This document shows positions 5,562 through 6,461 of a stretch of DNA of 6,461 nucleotides, one piece after another; the stretch's first letter is position 1, and each line of letters opens with the position of its first letter. The notes beneath the pieces were generated by a model, which saw only the letters and a program-made list of their open reading frames with translations, was not told the DNA's origin and ran no database searches. Location: contig CAKTXB010000113.1 of NCBI GenBank assembly GCA_934630555.1, positions 1 to 6,461 on the forward strand, in the 5' to 3' direction. Made by a program: the position numbers and the translations under genes. Source of the DNA: an uncultured Oscillospiraceae bacterium. GTDB lineage: Bacteria > Bacillota > Clostridia > Oscillospirales > Oscillospiraceae.

Positions 5562-6461
5562 TTATTCCTCAGTCTTCTCTTCCTTCTCTTCGGCAGCTTC
5601 CTCGACCTTCTTGGCGGTCTTTTTGGCAGCCGGCTTCTTGGCCGCGGTCTTCTTCTCGGGCTTCTTTTCCACGACAACGGCGTTATCCACGATCAGCTTT
5701 ACAGCCTTCTTGGCAGCAAGGTCGGCCTTGACGGATTCCTTGTGAACAAGCTCCTTGACCTTGTCCAGCTCCATCTGATACTGCTCGGCCATCTTCTTGA
5801 GCTCTTCTTCGATCTCTTCGTCGCTGACTTCGATCTTCTCAGCGTCCACGATCTGGCTCAGCAGGATGTTGGAGCGCACGGTCTGTTCCGCCATCGGACG
5901 CATGGAATTACGCATGGCATTCATGTCGCCGCCCATCATCTTGGCGTAGTCTTCCAGCTTCATACCCTGCATCTGCAGCTGATAGGCAAACTGGTCAAGG
6001 TGCTTGTCCAGCTGCTCTTCGATCATGCAGTTCGGAATGTCGCACGTCATGTTCTTGGCAGCCAGCTCCACGCAGTCGTTTTCAAACACGCGGTCGGTTT
6101 CTTCCTGACGGGACTTCATAAAGCGGGCCTTGATGTCCTTGCGCAGGGCAGCCATGGTTTCAAACTCGGAAACATCCTTTGCGAACTCATCGTCCAGCTC
6201 CGGCAGCGTTTCCTGCTTGACCTCATGGATCTTGCACTTGAACGTGGCATCCTTACCGGCCAGCTCCGGTGCATACTCCTGCGGGAACGTGACGTTCACG
6301 TCCTTCTCCTCGCCGGCCTTCAGGCCAACGAGCTGCTCTTCAAAGCCGGGAATGAACGATCCGCTGCCCAGCTTCAGGGAATACTGCTCTGCCTTGCCGC
6401 CGTCAAAGGGCTTGCCGTCCACAAAGCCTTCAAAGTCCAGCACGACCGTGTCGCCGTTTTC
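5562..6461 (-). CDS. tig: Trigger factor, ribosome-associated chaperone and prolyl isomerase (5' partial)
   Basis: Trigger factor is a cytosolic chaperone that binds near the ribosome exit tunnel and shields and isomerises nascent proteins. The frame is open to the window edge, giving 299 residues before a TAA stop at 5564-5562. Residues 1-85 are the FKBP-type peptidyl-prolyl isomerase domain, with the hallmark segment LGSGSFIPGFEEQLVGLKAG at 31-50 and VTFP at 57-60. Residues from about 88 (LPELDDEFAKD) to 262 form the helical C-terminal chaperone domain. By comparison with the E. coli protein, roughly 150 N-terminal residues, including the ribosome-docking domain, lie outside the window. An internal GTG at 6443 would begin inside the FKBP domain and is not a credible start. 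The last 35 or so residues are a Lys/Ala/Glu tail (AAKKPAAKKTAKK, then an acidic end), an extension not found in E. coli. It is followed after 50 bp by clpP, the usual neighbour in Clostridia. Identification is firm. Confidence 0.96.
   Translation of the reverse strand, partial: ENGDTVVLDFEGFVDGKPFDGGKAEQYSLKLGSGSFIPGFEEQLVGLKAGEEKDVNVTFPQEYAPELAGKDATFKCKIHEVKQETLPELDDEFAKDVSEFETMAALRKDIKARFMKSRQEETDRVFENDCVELAAKNMTCDIPNCMIEEQLDKHLDQFAYQLQMQGMKLEDYAKMMGGDMNAMRNSMRPMAEQTVRSNILLSQIVDAEKIEVSDEEIEEELKKMAEQYQMELDKVKELVHKESVKADLAAKKAVKLIVDNAVVVEKKPEKKTAAKKPAAKKTAKKVEEAAEEKEEKTEE

Overview
The window carries a conserved bacterial protein quality-control operon. All five recognisable genes are on the minus strand, so transcription runs from high to low coordinates. 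In transcription order they are: trigger factor (tig, 5' end cut off by the window edge at 6461), clpP, clpX, lon, and the ribosome-biogenesis GTPase engB (ysxC/yihA). The gene order tig-clpP-clpX-lon-engB, strong AAAGGAG-type ribosome binding sites, the A-type Lon and a GC-rich sequence all suggest a fairly high-GC member of the Clostridia. The Oscillospiraceae/Ruminococcaceae group is the best guess, but no rRNA or lineage-specific marker is present, so this is inference.

Layout: 6461-5562 is tig (FKBP-type prolyl isomerase domain, C-terminal chaperone domain and a Lys/Ala/Glu tail). After a 50-bp gap, 5511-4930 is clpP with an intact Ser-His-Asp triad. After 26 bp, 4903-3638 is clpX with zinc finger, AAA+ core and ClpP-docking IGF loop. 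An 82-bp gap with a perfect 14-bp inverted repeat follows. Next is lon (3555-1132) with intact ATPase and Ser-Lys protease sites. Ten bases later comes engB (1121-540), whose ribosome binding site overlaps the lon stop codon. Positions 1-539 hold no convincing complete gene. They hold an unusually dense chain of inverted repeats, including two identical 26-bp GC-rich palindromes (94-119 and 431-456) and three near-abutting perfect hairpins (364-456).

How the genes work together: trigger factor meets nascent chains at the ribosome exit. ClpX unfolds substrates and feeds them into the ClpP chamber. Lon independently degrades misfolded and regulatory proteins. EngB assists assembly of the large ribosomal subunit. 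The set therefore links protein synthesis, folding and turnover. No CIRCE (HrcA) or CtsR operator and no convincing promoter was seen in the gaps, so the main promoter probably lies upstream of tig outside the window. The clpX-lon hairpin is the only obvious internal candidate for modulating expression.

The coding part is ordinary core genome. The part least explained by standard annotation is the hairpin array downstream of engB.
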